DNA from: CAVSIS01 sp963814875
Lineage (GTDB): Bacteria > Acidobacteriota > Thermoanaerobaculia > Thermoanaerobaculales > Sulfomarinibacteraceae
Direction: 5' to 3'
Length of the DNA: 64,000 nt
Assembly: GCA_963814875.1 (NCBI GenBank)
Contig: CAWFFJ010000017.1
Coordinates: 62,001-126,000 of the forward strand
Position numbers and translations under genes: made by a program. The notes beneath the pieces are model-generated. The model was not told where the DNA came from, did no database searches, and was given only the letters and a program-made list of their open reading frames with translations. Numbering within the stretch: the first letter of the stretch is position 1; the number at the start of each line of letters is the position of its first letter. Below, piece by piece: positions 8,899 to 16,353 of this stretch.

Positions 8899-9600
8899 CT
8901 ACCGAGTCTCGTTTTCTGGAGAAGTGGAAGCGGGGTCCGGTGGGGCGGCTGCGCGGAGCAGGTCCACGAGCTCGGACTCGATGGCGTCTCGCCGCACCGC
9001 GTCGAAGCCGAGAGCGGTCGCAAGGCGGTCCAACCACGCGGTCTCGGCGCCCTCGACGATCCGGTCCGCTCGGGTGGCCAGCCAGGCGGCGCGGTAGACG
9101 GCAGCCGCTGCGGCCGCGTCGTCGACCGAGGCGGCCAGCTCCTCGGGAGTGGTCGGCATGGCGAGGTCGGCCCTGACCTGTGCGATCTCGTCATCGTTCA
9201 GACCCGACTCCGTGAGCCGTTCTCGGATCGAGCGTCGTTCCTCGTCGCTGAGCCGGCCGTCTGCGAGGGCAGCGGCGACCAGCGTGCGCACGATTGCGAG
9301 CCGCATGGACGGGGACAACGGCGGCTCCGGGATCGGCGGCAGGTCCGCCGGTGCTTCCTGCGGCACCTGGGGTAGTGGGGGAAGGGGCGGCGGTGACGAT
9401 GCCGTTCCTTGCGGCAGCGGTGGTGGGGGCGGTCCCGACTGTCGCTGCCGTGCCACCGCGTCGGCAATCAGCCCGCCGGCGACCGCCGCGCCGCCGAGCA
9501 GGAGCAGGTTGCCCGCCCCGACGCGGCGAACGAGCCCGCGCACCGGGAGGCCGGTGGCGTTACCGACGACATCCGCAAGCAAGCGGTCGAGAAATGCCAT
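8899..9600 (-). CDS. DUF533/TerB-like protein with proline-rich linker
   Basis: 233 residues. N-terminus MAFLDRLLADVVG, a glycine-rich hydrophobic stretch (about 32-55), a proline-rich linker (about 60-105), then a helical TerB-like domain (from about 110) with the acidic ADGRLSDEERRSI and ATRADRIVEGAETAWL repeats that mark DUF533 proteins such as YebE. Function is unknown; the family is associated with membranes. I chose ATG 9600, which has a GGAGAGGAG ribosome site, over an open frame that runs 46 codons further up without one. Confidence 0.8.
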   Translation of the reverse strand: MAFLDRLLADVVGNATGLPVRGLVRRVGAGNLLLLGGAAVAGGLIADAVARQRQSGPPPPPLPQGTASSPPPLPPLPQVPQEAPADLPPIPEPPLSPSMRLAIVRTLVAAALADGRLSDEERRSIRERLTESGLNDDEIAQVRADLAMPTTPEELAASVDDAAAAAAVYRAAWLATRADRIVEGAETAWLDRLATALGFDAVRRDAIESELVDLLRAAAPPDPASTSPENETR

Positions 9601-9907
9601 GGTCGATACTCCTCTCCAGCCCCGAGTCGTCGCTTCGTGTCGTAGGAATCCGGGCGTCTCCCCCAGGATAGCCCGCAGCACCGGTCCCGTCATGGGGCCC
9701 TCGCCCCCGTCGCGCACGAGATCGCGCACCCTGCCCACATGCCTTCATCCCACGCGCGAAGCGCGTGATAGGAGCCCGCAGGGCTGGGGCCCGAGAGAGC
9801 GAGGCGGGACCGTGACCGCCGTCCGAGGCCCCAGCCCTGCGAGCTCCTCGGGTGACACCGAACACTACCCAATCTGAGGCAAAGGCGGTACATTTGAAGG
9901 AGACCGG
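9601..9907. repeat. Divergent intergenic region with two hairpins
   Basis: No gene seen. CACGCGC-GAA-GCGCGTG forms a perfect 7-bp hairpin at 9751-9767. A longer stem pairs 9770-9791 with 9827-9848, 21 of 22 positions, around a 35-base spacer. These face the start of the small Zn-motif gene at 9908, whose ribosome site is GAAGGAG. Confidence 0.6.
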
Positions 9908-10201
9908 ATGCCGTCGGCAGTGCGGGGCGAAACGGGGGAGGAAGTGTTCAGCGGCGATCCGTCGATGCAGCGACTGCCGCTCGATGTGCTGGTGGAGCGC
10001 GCCAGCGATCCTGGGTTCGCGTCGCTCCACCGTCGGCCGTTGTCTTTCCGCGAGACCAGTCGCCACGTCAATCCGCTCATGCTGGCGGCCTGCCGGCCGG
10101 GTTCGTTGTACGTTCGGTCCTGGCGTGGGCACGCGGCGGAGTGCGTACCCTGCGCCCGGTTGTTCGCCTACTTCCAGCTCGACGATGACCGGGGAGAGTA
10201 A
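9908..10201 (+). CDS. Small protein with HxxxCxxC zinc-binding motif
   Basis: 97 residues, not recognised by name. The only clear motif is HAAECVPC (residues 75-82), HxxxCxxC, the zinc site of ZAS-type anti-sigma factors and related cytosolic regulators; there is no membrane segment. The ATG has a GAAGGAG site 5 bases upstream. It ends 80 bp before the pseudokinase start on the same strand, so the two are probably co-transcribed and may form one regulatory unit, which is inference from position only. Confidence 0.65.
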   Translation: MPSAVRGETGEEVFSGDPSMQRLPLDVLVERASDPGFASLHRRPLSFRETSRHVNPLMLAACRPGSLYVRSWRGHAAECVPCARLFAYFQLDDDRGE

Positions 10202-10281
10202 GCCGGCGTCGATCGGCGCGGGTGCAGCTTCGGGGACGGGAGGCTGTGCTCGTTGGGACGAGCCTCAGGGGGATCGGATCA

Positions 10282-12747
10282 TTGAGCGAACCGCGACAGG
10301 TCCTTGAAGAATACCGTCTGGAGCGCGTGCTCACCATGACGCCGGCGAGCACGGTCTTCCTCGCAGCCTCCCCGACTACAGGCGAAACGGTCGCGCTCAA
10401 GGTGCTCAGCGCGGCCGGATTGCCTACAGACAACGACCGCGTGCCCCGCTTCGTCGCAGCCATGCAGAGCTTGGAGCAGCTCGGCCTCGCTGCCCTGCCC
10501 GAGGTTCTCGACCTCGGAGAGACGCCGGACGGCAGCGGTTTCCTCGTCACCCGCCTGGTCGAAGGCGAGAGCGTGGAAACCCTCGCGGGCGGCCCCCCAG
10601 TGTTCATCCTGGGTCTCCTCGCCCAGGCCGCCGACGCGCTCGCCGCCATCGCCGATGCTGGCCTTGCCCACCACAATCTGTCGCCCGACAACCTGATCGT
10701 TGGCAGCGACGGTCGGCTCCGGATCCTCGGGCTCGGGACCGCGGCCTTCTTCGGCTCGTCGACCGGCGCCCTCCTCGGTCACTCGCCGGCGTGGGATCAG
10801 TACGCCGCGCCCGAGCTGCTCGATCCCGCGATGGGCAGTGGGGTACCCGCCTGGCGCGCGGATGTCTACGCGCTGTCGTTGCTCGGGTGCGAGCTCCTGC
10901 GGGCTGAGGTCGTCGCACCCGCATCGCCGGGACCAGCCGTGCACCTGCCGGCCGAAGTGCGTGCGGCGGTCGCCGACCCGGCGCGTCTCGAGTCGCGGTT
11001 GGGCGATGCGCTCCGGCTCGACCCGAAAGCGCGGTCGGTGGCCTGGGCCGATCTGCGCGAGTCCGTCACCGTGGAAGGAGACCCGGCGGCGGGCTTCCCG
11101 ATCGAGCGGGCAGCGCGGACCGCCTCGGGAGCGGTGCCTGCGGACGAGGGGGACGCGACCGTCGTCTCTGAGGGCACCCCGCCGGCGCCGCGGCGTCGAG
11201 CCGATCCCCACCAGACCAACCCGATGCTGATTCCCGAGGAGCTCGAGGATGAGCTGGAGCACGGAGCCGATTCCGAGGGGGTGGAGAGGCTTGAATCCGA
11301 GCTGCCGCCACCCGGCGCGACGGCCGTCTCGCCGTCCGGAACCCTACCGCTGTCCGAGGCACCGGCCGGCGCTTCGCTGCCTCAGGTCGAGGCCGCAGCG
11401 GTGGTCCGGGAGGCGCCACGTCCGCCGGTTCCCGCCCGTGGCCCGTCGTTGGCGTCGAGGATCGGTCCGCTGCTCGCGGGCATCGGACGCCGGCTCGCCT
11501 GGTTACCCCCGCGGGTCCTGGTCGGGGCGGCAGTCGTGGCGGTCATCATCACGGCGATCTGGCAGATGCTGCCGTCCGAGCGGAGGCCGGCACCGTCGCC
11601 CCAGCCGACGGTGATCGTCGAGACTCCTGTTCCACAACCGACTCTGGTGCCGACACCGTCGGTAGATCCGGTTCTGAGTGAGGCGGAGTCGATGGTGGCT
11701 CAAGGCGACCTCGATGCAGTGCGCGGGGTATTGGGCCGGCTCACGCCCGAGCGGATTGACGGCTTCACCGAGCAGGAGCGCGAGCTCTACGACGGACTCC
11801 TCGAGACAGTGGAGGGTGTCGACCGCAACCGTGCGCTCGAGAACCTCGCGCTCGGATTCGAGTCGGGCAGCCTGGACTATCTTCACCGGGCGGTGCGGGC
11901 CTTTTCGAAGCTCCCAGACCAGGGGGGAGGCGATTCGAAGGTTGAGCGTGACCTGGAGCGGGCGCGCCAGGCGATCCGGCTCCACACCCTGCTGTGGCGA
12001 GCCAGCCGCGCCGGCGACCAGGCCCAGGTCCTCGAGCGGGCGGCCGACCTGATGAAGGTCCTGCCCGCGTACACGGGCTCCGCCAAGCTACGGCGCGAGG
12101 CGGCGGCCGCGCTGGAGGAGCAGGCCGCCGCCGAGGCGGAGGCCGGCGACTACCGGTCTGCGTTGGGCAAGCTCGAGACGATCCGTCAGCACTGGCCGCA
12201 GCGGGAGGGCATCGAGGAGCGCATCGCCAAGGTCGAGGCCGCCCGGGATGAGGACGAGCGTTTCGGCAGAGTCCTCGAGAAGGCACGCTCCCAGGGTGCG
12301 GCTGGGGAACCGGAGGCCGGTCTGGCGACGCTCGCCGGCGTGACGCCGACTGCGGACCGCAAGGCCGCGTTCGCCAAGGCGCGTGCCGCGCTCGAACAGC
12401 AGCTCGGCGCGATGGACGCCAACCCTCCGACGGTCGCCCTCGCCGACGGTGCGGAGCTCGCCTTCCGCAAGAACCAGGACCTCGTGGTGCCGTTGATCGT
12501 CAAGGACGACTATCAGGTGGCCGACGTCAAGGTCATGGTCCGGACCGCCGGATCGAAGGACTTCCGCGAGATCAAACCGCGCCACGTCGAGGGCGACCGG
12601 TGGCAGGCGACGATCCCGCCCGGGTTGCACGCCAACGACGACATCGACCTCTACGTCGTCGCCACCGATCGCGCGGGTCACGTGGGACGGTTGGGGAGTG
12701 CGGACAAGCCGCTCGAGGCAAATCGGAAGAAGTGGTACCAACGGTAG
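10282..12747 (+). CDS. Transmembrane Ser/Thr pseudokinase with extracellular helical and beta domains
   Basis: 821 residues from TTG 10282 (Shine-Dalgarno-like AGGGGGA 8 bases upstream; the frame is open to GTG 10222, which has none). Kinase-like fold at 1-265: the ATP-binding lysine is kept (VALK, Lys40), but the catalytic loop HRDxxxxN reads HHNLSPDN (130-137), Asp replaced by Asn, and DFG reads GLG (150-152). Both catalytic aspartates are therefore gone. A linker, one membrane span (411-430) and an outer part rich in helical repeats follow, ending in a beta-rich domain with the PPTVALADGAE opening. It probably binds partners rather than phosphorylates them. Confidence 0.85.
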   Translation: MSEPRQVLEEYRLERVLTMTPASTVFLAASPTTGETVALKVLSAAGLPTDNDRVPRFVAAMQSLEQLGLAALPEVLDLGETPDGSGFLVTRLVEGESVETLAGGPPVFILGLLAQAADALAAIADAGLAHHNLSPDNLIVGSDGRLRILGLGTAAFFGSSTGALLGHSPAWDQYAAPELLDPAMGSGVPAWRADVYALSLLGCELLRAEVVAPASPGPAVHLPAEVRAAVADPARLESRLGDALRLDPKARSVAWADLRESVTVEGDPAAGFPIERAARTASGAVPADEGDATVVSEGTPPAPRRRADPHQTNPMLIPEELEDELEHGADSEGVERLESELPPPGATAVSPSGTLPLSEAPAGASLPQVEAAAVVREAPRPPVPARGPSLASRIGPLLAGIGRRLAWLPPRVLVGAAVVAVIITAIWQMLPSERRPAPSPQPTVIVETPVPQPTLVPTPSVDPVLSEAESMVAQGDLDAVRGVLGRLTPERIDGFTEQERELYDGLLETVEGVDRNRALENLALGFESGSLDYLHRAVRAFSKLPDQGGGDSKVERDLERARQAIRLHTLLWRASRAGDQAQVLERAADLMKVLPAYTGSAKLRREAAAALEEQAAAEAEAGDYRSALGKLETIRQHWPQREGIEERIAKVEAARDEDERFGRVLEKARSQGAAGEPEAGLATLAGVTPTADRKAAFAKARAALEQQLGAMDANPPTVALADGAELAFRKNQDLVVPLIVKDDYQVADVKVMVRTAGSKDFREIKPRHVEGDRWQATIPPGLHANDDIDLYVVATDRAGHVGRLGSADKPLEANRKKWYQR

Positions 12748-13110
12748 CCCGCAGGCGACGACCCGCGGCGACTGCGGCTCCCGATACACCCGCATTTCCG
12801 GCCCGGACGGCGCGTCGCCGTCCTCGACGTAGCTCTGCTACGCCTCCGGGCGTCGACACCCCGTCCGGACCAGATCTGCGGGCGCCTCGGGACCCTCGTA
12901 GCGCCGTGGGTCGCCGCCTGCGGGCTACGGGCCGGACAGTCGAGGGCCCAGGGTCCGCGATCGCCCGGAATCCACACATTTCGGACCGCCTCGCGGGCCT
13001 CGCATGGCGCCGGTGCCGACTCGCCGACCCTCCAGGGCAATGAAGATGCAGGCTGAATCTGCGGGCGCCTCGGGACCCTCGTTGCGCCGCGGGTCGTCGT
13101 CTGCGGGCTA
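12745..13110. repeat. Cluster of TAGCCCGCAG repeats between convergent genes
   Basis: Two 54-bp direct copies (12874-12927 and 13057-13110) differ at 4 positions. A 27-bp copy in the opposite direction begins at 12746. The outer copies each start with the TAG stop codon of a gene: the pseudokinase (12745-12747, plus strand) and the diguanylate cyclase (13108-13110, minus strand). The inverted pair can fold into a large hairpin between the convergent transcripts. I see no gene in the 360 bases between them. Confidence 0.75.
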
Positions 13111-13989
13111 GTTGTCTTGGTCCGGCTCGAGGACCGTCACCCGATTGCCCCCGGATCGCTTGGAGCGGTACAGAGCGTGGTCGGCACGGCGCAGCAGAGC
13201 CTCACCGCCCTCGCCCTCGCTGAGGGCGGCGATCCCGATCGAAAGTGTGAACGAGGCGTCCCCGAGCCGCTGGACGGCGTCCCGGATGCGCTCGGCCACG
13301 GCGACCCCGGCGGCGGTGGTCGTCTCGATCAGCAGTGCCGCAAACTCGTCGCCGCCGAGTCGGAACGGGATGTCGACATGGTGGCGGAGCAGCGACTCCA
13401 GCACACCGGCGAGGCCGACCAGTACCGCATCGCCCTCGACGTGGCCGCGGGTGTCGTTGATCCGCTTGAGCTCGTCGACGTCGAGCGTTACCAGGGTCAG
13501 CTCGCGATGCTGTCGGCGTGCTCGGGCAACCTCCTCGTCGAGCTTCAGGTGAAAGTGGCGCCGGTTGTAGAGGCGGGTGAGGCCGTCTCGGATCGAAAGA
13601 TCGATCAGCTGCTGGCGCAGCCTGCGCTCGCGCAGGATTCGCTGCAGCTTGGCGCGCAGCTCCTCGGAGGCGAACGGCTTGATGATGAAGTCAGTCGCAC
13701 CTGCCTCGACCACGTCGAGGTAGCTGTAGTCCGCATCGTAGCCGGTGATCATGATGAAATCAGCGTCGGACATCTGCGCCTTCACTGCCCGCAGCAGCTG
13801 GATGCCGTCCATCCCCGGCATGCGGATGTCGGCGATGACGATGTCGGGGGTCGAGTGACGAAGCTCGTCGAGGGCAGCCTCGGCGCTCTCGACGCCGGAA
13901 CCCTGGTACCCCCAAGCCTCGAGCAAACTCACAAGGCCCGAGCGGATGTTCTCTTCATCGTCAACAACCAGCACCGTGGTTGGACCCAC
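13108..13989 (-). CDS. Response regulator with GGDEF diguanylate cyclase domain
   Basis: 293 residues. Receiver domain 1-120 with acid pocket Asp10-Asp11, phosphoacceptor Asp54 (IADIRMPGMDG) and Lys104 in the KPF motif. GGDEF domain 130-293 with an intact active site RLGGDEF (210-216). The allosteric I-site RxxD five residues upstream reads HHVD (203-206), so product inhibition is probably lost. I chose GTG 13989 because of a GGGGAGG ribosome site 7 bases upstream and the standard VLVVDDE start. It should make c-di-GMP when phosphorylated. The partner kinase is not adjacent; candidates lie at 21.5-26.1 kb. Confidence 0.9.
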   Translation of the reverse strand: MGPTTVLVVDDEENIRSGLVSLLEAWGYQGSGVESAEAALDELRHSTPDIVIADIRMPGMDGIQLLRAVKAQMSDADFIMITGYDADYSYLDVVEAGATDFIIKPFASEELRAKLQRILRERRLRQQLIDLSIRDGLTRLYNRRHFHLKLDEEVARARRQHRELTLVTLDVDELKRINDTRGHVEGDAVLVGLAGVLESLLRHHVDIPFRLGGDEFAALLIETTTAAGVAVAERIRDAVQRLGDASFTLSIGIAALSEGEGGEALLRRADHALYRSKRSGGNRVTVLEPDQDN

Positions 13990-14137
13990 TGGGCGACCTC
14001 CCCGCTGCCTCCCTGGAACGTTACAGATCATACTACGAGGCGGGACGGCAGCATGGCGGCTCGACGTCCGGAGCGGGAACCTGTCTTTCAACAAGGGAAC
14101 GCGGTGCTGGGAGTGGAACAGTTGGTGTTGTCTCGCC

Positions 14138-14155
14138 TGCTAGAATCCGCCGTCA
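14138..14155 (+). promoter_or_regulatory. Extended -10 promoter directly at the tyrS start
   Basis: TGCTAGAAT (14138-14146) is an extended -10. The ATG of tyrS begins 9 bases after its last base and has no ribosome-binding site, so the transcript should be leaderless. Confidence 0.45.
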
Positions 14156-15456
14156 TGACGAAGGACCTTCTTGCCGAGCTGAAGTGGCGCGGGCTGCTCT
14201 ATCAAACCACCGACGAGGACCGGCTGCGCGCCCACCTCGAGAGCGAGAGCCGCGCGGTCTACTGCGGTTTTGACCCGACCGCGGACTCGCTGACCATCGG
14301 CAACCTGGTGCCGATCCTGCTGCTGGCCTGGTTCCAGCGCTGCGGCCACCGGCCGGTGGTCGTGCTGGGAGGGGGCACCGGGTTGATCGGAGACCCGTCA
14401 GGCAAGGAGGAGGAGCGGCAGCTGCGGTCGCTCGACGAGATCCAGGCCAACATCGAGGGCCAGCGGCGGATCTACTCGCGCATCCTCGACTTTGACGACC
14501 CCACCGCCGGCGCGTTCATGGTCAACAACTATGACTGGCTCGGCCGGCTCGGCTTCATCGAGGCGCTGCGGGACCTGGGCAAGCACTTCTCGGTCAACCA
14601 GATGGTGCAGCGCGACTCGGTCCGCGAGCGGCTCGAGAACCGCGAGCAGGGCATCAGCTACACCGAGTTCAGCTACATCCTCCTGCAGGCCTACGACTTC
14701 CTGCACCTCTACCGCGAGCACGGTGTGACCGTCCAAACCGCCGGCTCGGACCAGTGGGGCAACATCGTCTCCGGCATCGACCTGATCCGCCGGCTCGAGG
14801 GCCACGCCCCGGACGGAGGTCCGCGCGCCTTCGGCCTCACCGCTCCGCTGGTGACCAAGGCCGACGGCGGCAAGTTCGGCAAGACCGAGTCCGGGGCGGT
14901 CTGGCTCACCGACGACCGCACCAGCGCCTACGCCTTCTACCAGTTCTGGCTCAATGCCGCCGATGGCGACGTGCTGCGCTGGTTGCGGATCTTCACCTTC
15001 CTCGACCGTGCCGAGATCGAGGAGTTGGAACGGGTCCACGCCGAGGCTCCGCACCGCCGCGAGGCCCATCGCGCCCTGGCGCGCGCGGTCACGGCACTGG
15101 TCCACGGCGAGGCGGCGATGCGGCGGGCGGAGGCGGCGGCCCAGGCACTGTTCTCGGGCGCCGTCGCCGGGCTCGACCTGGAGACGATCGAGGAGGCCTT
15201 TGCCGACGTGCCGTCGAGCGAGCACCCGCGGTCCGAGCTCGACGGTGCCGGCGTCTCGCTGGTCGACGTGCTGCCGGCGACCTCGCTGGCCTCGTCCAAG
15301 GGCGAAGCGCGCAAGCTGCTCGGCTCCGGCGCGCTCTCGGTCAACGGGATCGTGATCGCGCCCGACGCGCGCCTGAGCGCCGCGGACCTACTCCACGAAC
15401 GGGTGATCCTCCTGCGCCGCGGCAAGAAGACCTGGCACCTCACCCACTGGTCCTGA
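14155..15456 (+). CDS. tyrS: Tyrosine--tRNA ligase
   Basis: 433 residues, class I aminoacyl-tRNA synthetase charging tRNA-Tyr in the cytosol. The HIGH-like motif reads TIGN (47-50), the KMSKS-like loop KFGKT (240-244); AVYCGFDPTADSLTIGN and the tyrosine-pocket residues in QAYDFLHL and GSDQWGN are typical of the bacterial TyrRS. A C-terminal S4 RNA-binding domain (about 365-433) is present. The frame is open far upstream but that part is antisense to the GGDEF gene; ATG 14155 matches the family N-terminus. Confidence 0.97.
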   Translation: MTKDLLAELKWRGLLYQTTDEDRLRAHLESESRAVYCGFDPTADSLTIGNLVPILLLAWFQRCGHRPVVVLGGGTGLIGDPSGKEEERQLRSLDEIQANIEGQRRIYSRILDFDDPTAGAFMVNNYDWLGRLGFIEALRDLGKHFSVNQMVQRDSVRERLENREQGISYTEFSYILLQAYDFLHLYREHGVTVQTAGSDQWGNIVSGIDLIRRLEGHAPDGGPRAFGLTAPLVTKADGGKFGKTESGAVWLTDDRTSAYAFYQFWLNAADGDVLRWLRIFTFLDRAEIEELERVHAEAPHRREAHRALARAVTALVHGEAAMRRAEAAAQALFSGAVAGLDLETIEEAFADVPSSEHPRSELDGAGVSLVDVLPATSLASSKGEARKLLGSGALSVNGIVIAPDARLSAADLLHERVILLRRGKKTWHLTHWS

Positions 15457-15480
15457 TCCCAGCCTCAAGAGAAGGTCAGC

Positions 15481-15512
15481 CTGCAGCTCTCGGCGGCTGG
15501 CGAGAGCTGCAG
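15481..15512 (+). terminator. Hairpin after tyrS
   Basis: CTGCAGCTCTC (15481-15491) and GAGAGCTGCAG (15502-15512) form a perfect 11-bp stem with a 10-base loop, 24 bases after the tyrS stop. There is no T-run, so termination is possible but not assured. Confidence 0.5.
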
Positions 15513-15513
15513 A

Positions 15514-15682
15514 CTAGAGGCCCGGCCGGAAACCTCCTCACGGCTGCGAATCGCGACTGAGGTGCAAGCTGCGGCGCCGGAAGTTCTTGAAGCAGAAGGA
15601 CTACATCTGCGCCCTTCCGGCGCCACATCTCACGCCTCCTCGCGATTCTCGCTTCGCGGGGGGTTCCCGGCCGGGCCTCTAG
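15514..15682. repeat. Long imperfect palindrome of about 170 bp
   Basis: Outer arms 15514-15529 and 15667-15682 are perfectly complementary over 16 bp (CTAGAGGCCCGGCCGG). Inner arms include GAATCGCGA with TCGCGATTC and GGCGCCGGAAG (15573-15583) with CTTCCGGCGCC (15614-15624). The right end contains the TAG stop of the methyltransferase gene. The same TAGAGGCCCGGC start recurs at the msrA stop (42958-42969). Confidence 0.75.
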
Positions 15683-16353
15683 GCCTTCTCTCCAACGACC
15701 CACGCCTGACCGCCGAGCAGCCGGTGGGCGGGCGTCAGCAACAGGTAGAGACGGACCAGCAGCGGGTGCCGGGGCAACGCGCTCTTGGTCGTAGAGGGCA
15801 GGAACCGCGCGCGAACCTCGCGTACCGCGAAGTCCGCCATGGCGAGCGCCTCGACCAGGCTGCGGTCGGTCAGCTGCACGTGGTGGTCGATGAAGTCCCA
15901 GTAGCGTCCGCCGATGGCGCGAATGTTCGGCTGCAGCACCAGCAGGCGCCCGCCGCGGCGCAGCACCCGCCGACACTCGCCGAGGGTCTCGTGGAGTGCG
16001 GCCTTGTCCGGCAGGTGCTCGAAGAAGTTGCTGCAGAACACCACGTCGACCGACTCGTCGCCGATCTCGCCGAGGTGGGTCGAGGTCGCGAGCACGACGC
16101 GGACATCGTCCGCCGCCCAACGGCGGACCTCGGGGTTGCCGTCGACCGCGATCTTCTCGCCGCACTCGATCGAGTTGATGAACTCGCAGTTGCCGGCGCC
16201 AAGGTCACGAACTGTGTCGCTCGGCCGCACATAACGCTGAAAGAAGTGGCGGCACAGCACGCGCCACACGGCCAGCTTGCGCTCCCCGTTCGCGCAAGCC
16301 GAACGGCTCGGAGGAGAGGGTGGAGAGATCGCTACCCTAGACCGTCCGCTCAC
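15679..16353 (-). CDS. Class I SAM-dependent methyltransferase
   Basis: 224 residues, methyltransferase type-11/12-like fold. Motif I is VRDLGAGNCEF with the acidic end of strand 2 at VDGNPE, then VDVVFCSNFFEHL as motif IV and a GGRLLVLQPN strand. The start GTG overlaps the stop of the FAD enzyme gene upstream (GTGA, 4 bases), so the two are translationally coupled. A small-molecule or glycan/lipid substrate is likely given the FAD partner, but the substrate cannot be read from sequence. The stop TAG lies in the palindrome downstream. Confidence 0.85.
   Translation of the reverse strand: MSGRSRVAISPPSPPSRSACANGERKLAVWRVLCRHFFQRYVRPSDTVRDLGAGNCEFINSIECGEKIAVDGNPEVRRWAADDVRVVLATSTHLGEIGDESVDVVFCSNFFEHLPDKAALHETLGECRRVLRRGGRLLVLQPNIRAIGGRYWDFIDHHVQLTDRSLVEALAMADFAVREVRARFLPSTTKSALPRHPLLVRLYLLLTPAHRLLGGQAWVVGEKA

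Noticed and set aside
9751..9848. Hairpins upstream of the small Zn-motif gene as a riboswitch
   Set aside because: They are long perfect stems without the conserved internal loops of a known riboswitch class, and look like repeats.
13117..14154. Long open frame continuing tyrS upstream for over 1 kb
   Set aside because: It is antisense to the diguanylate cyclase gene, has no family features, and tyrS homology begins at ATG 14155. High GC content keeps antisense frames open.
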